The notes under the pieces were generated by a model. The model saw only the letters and a list, made by a program, of their open reading frames with translations, was not told the origin of the DNA and did not search any database. The position numbers and the translations under genes were made by a program. Below, piece by piece: positions 6,096-8,489 of a stretch of 8,489 bases of DNA. Location of the stretch: assembly GCA_002397345.1 (NCBI GenBank), contig DHAH01000143.1, positions 482-8,970 of the forward strand, in the 5' to 3' direction. Numbering within the stretch: the first letter of the stretch is position 1; each line of letters opens with the position of its first letter. This DNA is from Clostridiales bacterium UBA4959 (lineage in GTDB: Bacteria > Bacillota > Clostridia > Oscillospirales > CAG-272).

Positions 6096-6962
6096 ATGGA
6101 CAGTAAAACCGGTGCGCATATAAAAAACTTTTTATATCGTATGTTATGCGGTGTGCTGCTCGGCGTGAGCGTTATAGCGCCGGGGATAAGCGGCAGTATC
6201 ATGGCTGTCGTCATGGGGATTTATGACACCCTGCTGGAGATAATATCAAATCCTTTTAAAAATTTCAAGAAAAACGTAATCTACATTCTACCGATAGGGA
6301 TCGGCGGCGTTTTGTCGATACTCGCATTGTTACAAGTATTGCATCTGATGTTCGAATATTTCCCGCTGCCGTCGTATATGCTGTTCATCAGCCTGATTGC
6401 CGGCAGCTTGCCAACCGTATATAATGAAGCGAAAAAGGGATTCAAGCTAAAATACTTAACAGGTGTTGCCGGCGCGTTCGCGCTGGCGCTTACGGTGGGA
6501 ATAACCGCAAGATATGCTCCCGCGCTTATGGTCGATACCTCCGCTGCGGAAGGAACTTTTAAAATGTTCTATTATCCCATATGCGGCGCGGTCGCGGGCG
6601 TTACGAGTATGATACCGGGCATGAGCGTTTCGATGGTACTCATGATGCTGGGGGTATATAAACCGCTGCTCGACGCGGCGACGAGCTTCGATGTGCTTAC
6701 AATCGCGCTTGTCGGAGTCTGTTTTATAATCGCGATGATATTATTTTCTAAGCTGACGCGGTATGTGTTTCGGCGCTGGCGTGCGCTGGGTTATATGCTC
6801 GTGCTCGGCTTTATGTGCGGCTCGCTGATAACAATATTTCCCGGACTGCCTAAAAACATCACCGACGCGCTCCTGTGCGTCGCCGCGATAGCGGTGGGAA
6901 TTATTATATCAATAGCGCTGCAGCGATTAGGTAAAAAATTCGCAAAAAATATTGAAATATAA
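6096..6962 (+). CDS. DUF368 family polyprenyl-phosphate transporter (PopT-type)
   Basis: A 288-residue polytopic membrane protein of the DUF368 family. Members (PopT) have been shown to return undecaprenyl phosphate across the cytoplasmic membrane, recycling the lipid carrier of peptidoglycan, teichoic acid and other glycans. Two half-repeats each carry the family motif. The first is GVSVIAPGISGSIMAVVMGIYD, with APGISGS at residues 28-34. The second is AGVTSMIPGMSVSMVLMMLGVYKPLL, with IPGMSVS at 173-179. About eight hydrophobic stretches and a basic C-terminus (QRLGKKFAKN) complete it. The usual PGVSGGT motif is altered (GISGS, GMSVS). ATG 6096 is the first start in the frame and has no Shine-Dalgarno. 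It lies 24 bases after the DHHW gene, so co-transcription with the acylation genes is likely. That fits an envelope-polymer role, but the link to that particular polymer is inference. Confidence 0.88.
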   Translation: MDSKTGAHIKNFLYRMLCGVLLGVSVIAPGISGSIMAVVMGIYDTLLEIISNPFKNFKKNVIYILPIGIGGVLSILALLQVLHLMFEYFPLPSYMLFISLIAGSLPTVYNEAKKGFKLKYLTGVAGAFALALTVGITARYAPALMVDTSAAEGTFKMFYYPICGAVAGVTSMIPGMSVSMVLMMLGVYKPLLDAATSFDVLTIALVGVCFIIAMILFSKLTRYVFRRWRALGYMLVLGFMCGSLITIFPGLPKNITDALLCVAAIAVGIIISIALQRLGKKFAKNIEI

Positions 6963-6975
6963 AATTAATTCCGGA

Positions 6976-7010
6976 GGTACGGGGGTAATTTATCTTCGTT
7001 CCCCCGTCCC
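6976..7010 (+). promoter_or_regulatory. GC-rich leader hairpin before the GltD-like gene
   Basis: ACGGGGG (6979-6985) pairs with CCCCCGT (7001-7007) around a 15-base AT-rich loop. GG (6976-6977) can add two pairs with CC (7009-7010) across one mismatch. No T-run follows, so it is not a standard intrinsic terminator. It ends only a few bases before the Shine-Dalgarno at 7015-7020 and could affect mRNA stability or initiation. A GGAGGT at 6973-6978 just before the stem has no start codon near it. The structure is seen directly; the role is unknown. Confidence 0.45.
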
Positions 7011-7014
7011 CAAT

Positions 7015-7020
7015 AAGGAG
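7015..7020 (+). promoter_or_regulatory. Strong Shine-Dalgarno AAGGAG
   Basis: AAGGAG is separated by 7 bases from ATG 7028 and fixes the start of the GltD-like gene. It is the only clear Shine-Dalgarno sequence at the expected distance from a start codon in this window. Confidence 0.85.
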
Positions 7021-7027
7021 AGCGCTT

Positions 7028-8299
7028 ATGAGTAAACACGTTATCGAGGACGCGAAGCGCTGCCTGCAATGTCCGAAACCGATGTGCAGTCAGGGCTGTC
7101 CCGTTAACACCCCCATCCGCGATGCGATACGCCTGCTGCTCGACAGCAAGATCGCGGAAGCGGGTAAATTACTGTTTGACAACAACCCCCTGTCGCTGGT
7201 CTGCTGTCATGTTTGCCCGCAGGAGAACCAGTGCGAGGGTCATTGCATTATGGGCAAAAAAGGTATGCCGGTGCAGATCAGCGCCATCGAGCAGTATATA
7301 TCCGATTATTATCTAAGCATCTACAAGCCCGAGCCGGCTCCGACAGATAAACTGAATTCGAAGGTCGCCATCATCGGCTCCGGGCCGGCGGGGTTTACTA
7401 TCGCATTCATACTCGCGCGCAAGGGATATGACATTACTATTTACGAAGGCAACGACAAGACGGGCGGCATCATGCGGTACGGTATACCGGAATTCCGACT
7501 GCCAAAACGCATTATCGACCGTCTTACCAAGACACTGATCGAGAGCGGCGTGAAGGTTCGTCCAAACACTACTATCGGCGCGAATCTCAGCGTTGACGAT
7601 TTGTTCCGTGACGGTTTTAAAGCGGTTTTTATGGGTACGGGAGTCTGGCGTCCGCGCAAGCTGAATATCAAGGGCGAAAGTCTGGGCAACGTACATTTTG
7701 CCATCGAATACCTGCGTAACCCCGACGTTTATTCGCTCGGCAAGCGTTTGGCGGTGATCGGAGCGGGCAACGTAGCAATGGATGTGGCGCGAACGGCGTT
7801 CAGGCACGGCAGCGAAGAAGTTTTCATTATCTGTAATATGGGCGAGGACGCTATCACAGCGCGCACCATCGAGGTTGAATACGCTAAAATCGACGGCGCG
7901 CGGTTTATGATGAATAAAACCGCAATCGAATTTACCGAAGAAGGCGTTATACTCGCTGATTCTGAGGTTTATGAAGAAAACGGCATAAAAAAAGCGCGTC
8001 CCATACCGGGTACGGAAGCGCTGTTTCTCACGGATTCGATTATAGTCGCGATCAGTCAGGGTCCGCGTTCGGTTATTGTGTCCACGACGACAGGCATTGA
8101 CATAAAAAGCGACGGTCTGGTCGCAGTGAACGAGTTCGGGCGCACGACGCGCGAAGGTGTTTTCGCGTCGGGTGATGTTGTCACGGGAGCGAAAACAGTA
8201 GTCGAAGCCGTTAAGGTATCGCGCCGCGTCGCCGACTCGATAGACGAATATATAACCGAGAAATATATAAACGGAAACACCGATTATAAATGGCTATAA
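7028..8299 (+). CDS. GltD-like FAD/FeS NAD(P)-dependent oxidoreductase (glutamate synthase small-subunit family)
   Basis: A 423-residue cytoplasmic flavoprotein of the GltD/NfnB-like family. The N-terminal FeS part has Cys 12, 15, 20 and 24 (CLQCPKPMCSQGCPVNTPI) and Cys 59/60, 63, 69 and 73 (CCHVCPQENQCEGHC), enough for two [4Fe-4S] clusters. The FAD Rossmann motif GSGPAG lies at 117-122 with Glu 140 at the end of the second strand. GGIMRYGIPEFRLPK (146-160) is the family block. The nucleotide-binding motif GAGNVAMDVAR lies at 245-255, and the C-terminal FAD motif is VFASGDVVTGAKTVVEAV. The usual YRR...MPA after the second Rossmann fold, whose arginines contact the NADPH phosphate, is replaced by ICNMGEDAITAR, and the protein is 40-60 residues shorter than GltD or GltA. 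NADH use or a non-glutamate-synthase reaction is therefore possible. No large subunit (GltB) is next to it, so it may act alone or with another partner. A terminator follows directly. Confidence 0.88.
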   Translation: MSKHVIEDAKRCLQCPKPMCSQGCPVNTPIRDAIRLLLDSKIAEAGKLLFDNNPLSLVCCHVCPQENQCEGHCIMGKKGMPVQISAIEQYISDYYLSIYKPEPAPTDKLNSKVAIIGSGPAGFTIAFILARKGYDITIYEGNDKTGGIMRYGIPEFRLPKRIIDRLTKTLIESGVKVRPNTTIGANLSVDDLFRDGFKAVFMGTGVWRPRKLNIKGESLGNVHFAIEYLRNPDVYSLGKRLAVIGAGNVAMDVARTAFRHGSEEVFIICNMGEDAITARTIEVEYAKIDGARFMMNKTAIEFTEEGVILADSEVYEENGIKKARPIPGTEALFLTDSIIVAISQGPRSVIVSTTTGIDIKSDGLVAVNEFGRTTREGVFASGDVVTGAKTVVEAVKVSRRVADSIDEYITEKYINGNTDYKWL

Positions 8300-8300
8300 A

Positions 8301-8320
8301 AAAAGGGCTGCTGCCCTTTT
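8301..8320 (+). terminator. Intrinsic terminator of the plus-strand gene run
   Basis: AAAAGGGC (8301-8308) and GCCCTTTT (8313-8320) form a perfect 8-base stem with a TGCT loop, starting two bases after the stop codon. The T-run is part of the right arm and short (four T), so it may be only moderately efficient. Because of its symmetry it could also work on minus-strand transcripts. Confidence 0.75.
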
Positions 8321-8354
8321 CAGATTGAAGATAAACCATTTTTAAATAGTTCGT

Positions 8355-8399
8355 TATAAAAAACAACCGCCCTTATGGGTGAGGGACCCATAAAGGCGG
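8355..8399 (-). terminator. Strong intrinsic terminator for leftward transcription
   Basis: CCGCC (8367-8371) pairs with GGCGG (8395-8399), and TTATGGGT (8373-8380) pairs with ACCCATAA (8386-8393), giving 13 pairs with a single C/A mismatch and a 5-base loop. Read on the minus strand, the GC-rich base of the stem is followed at once by TTGTTTTTTA, a textbook T-tract. On the plus strand no T-run follows. This implies a minus-strand gene entering from the right edge, convergent with the genes described here. Confidence 0.75.
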
Positions 8400-8424
8400 C
8401 GCCAATATGCACAATCAACAAGTA

Positions 8425-8455
8425 TCAAAACAAATTACATTATAATTTGTTTTGA
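8425..8455. repeat. Perfect 13-base AT-rich inverted repeat
   Basis: TCAAAACAAATTA (8425-8437) and TAATTTGTTTTGA (8443-8455) are exact reverse complements with a CATTA loop. TATAAT occurs in it on both strands (8441-8446 plus; 8439-8444 minus), but neither has a credible -35. It could be an operator, a 3'-end stability hairpin or a second weak terminator. The role is undetermined. Confidence 0.45.
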
Positions 8456-8487
8456 AAAGTCTTTGCGCAGCTTTCTTCAGAAAGCGC
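8440..8487 (-). CDS. Possible C-terminal end of a minus-strand gene running off the right edge
   Basis: Read leftward from base 8487, this frame is open for 15 codons (ALSEESCAKTFQNKL) and ends in TAA at 8442-8440. That is 41 bases before the strong leftward terminator at 8399, a normal spacing for a gene end. Fifteen codons are too few to prove coding, and a second minus-strand frame reading through to about 8415 is also open. No family can be named. The stop lies inside the 13-base inverted repeat. Confidence 0.25.
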   Translation of the reverse strand, partial: ALSEESCAKTFQNKL

Positions 8488-8489
8488 GT
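8465..8489. repeat. Hairpin at the right window edge
   Basis: GCTTTC (8470-8475) and GAAAGC (8480-8485) form a 6-base stem with a TTCA loop. It can be extended by CGC/GCG (8466-8468 with 8486-8488) around one bulged A at 8469, plus a final G-T pair that reaches the edge. It may be part of the coding end of the minus-strand gene or a structured element; what follows is not visible. Confidence 0.3.

Noticed and set aside
7313..7807. 164-codon minus-strand frame inside the GltD-like gene
   Set aside because: It is a shadow of a well-supported gene with both Rossmann motifs on the plus strand.

Overview
The window reads as one continuous plus-strand gene run from a bacterial chromosome of mixed base composition. 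It most likely comes from an anaerobic member of the Bacillota/Clostridia. This placement is an inference from the protein families together: ammonia-dependent AsnA, a DUF1538 membrane protein with PII-like partners, an AlgI-type MBOAT plus DHHW pair, a DUF368/PopT transporter and a stand-alone GltD-like flavoprotein. No rRNA, tRNA, CRISPR array, insertion sequence or phage gene was seen. No intergenic stretch exceeds 300 bases.

Layout: (1) 2-937, the 3' part of asnA, cut by the window edge. (2) 1021-3423, a three-gene module of a DUF1538 polytopic membrane protein with an internal duplication, followed by two small, different PII-like proteins. It is preceded by a good sigma-A-type promoter nested in two inverted repeats, whose predicted transcription start coincides with the first ATG. 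(3) 3464-6071, an MBOAT O-acyltransferase and a DHHW/AlgJ-like SGNH-type protein, a pair expected to acylate a cell-surface glycan or polymer. (4) 6096-6962, a DUF368 (PopT-type) polyprenyl-phosphate transporter. (5) 7028-8299, a GltD-like FAD/FeS oxidoreductase with the only strong Shine-Dalgarno sequence in the window and a GC-rich hairpin in its leader. (6) 8300-8489, a tail of terminators and inverted repeats. One of these is a strong terminator facing left, so a minus-strand gene probably lies beyond the right edge and its last codons may end at 8440.

Two themes emerge. AsnA (ammonia fixation into asparagine), the PII-like/DUF1538 module and the glutamate-synthase-like flavoprotein suggest nitrogen or redox metabolism. 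The MBOAT, DHHW and PopT genes belong to envelope polymer modification and lipid-carrier recycling. Gaps between genes are short (24-83 bases) and no internal terminator is evident, so read-through is plausible, although several internal TATAAT-like boxes suggest extra promoters.

The most interesting item is the DUF1538 plus twin PII-like module: an uncharacterised membrane protein apparently paired with two non-identical trimer-type regulators that lack the classical PII T-loop and B-loop sequences, under a compact palindromic promoter that looks leaderless.
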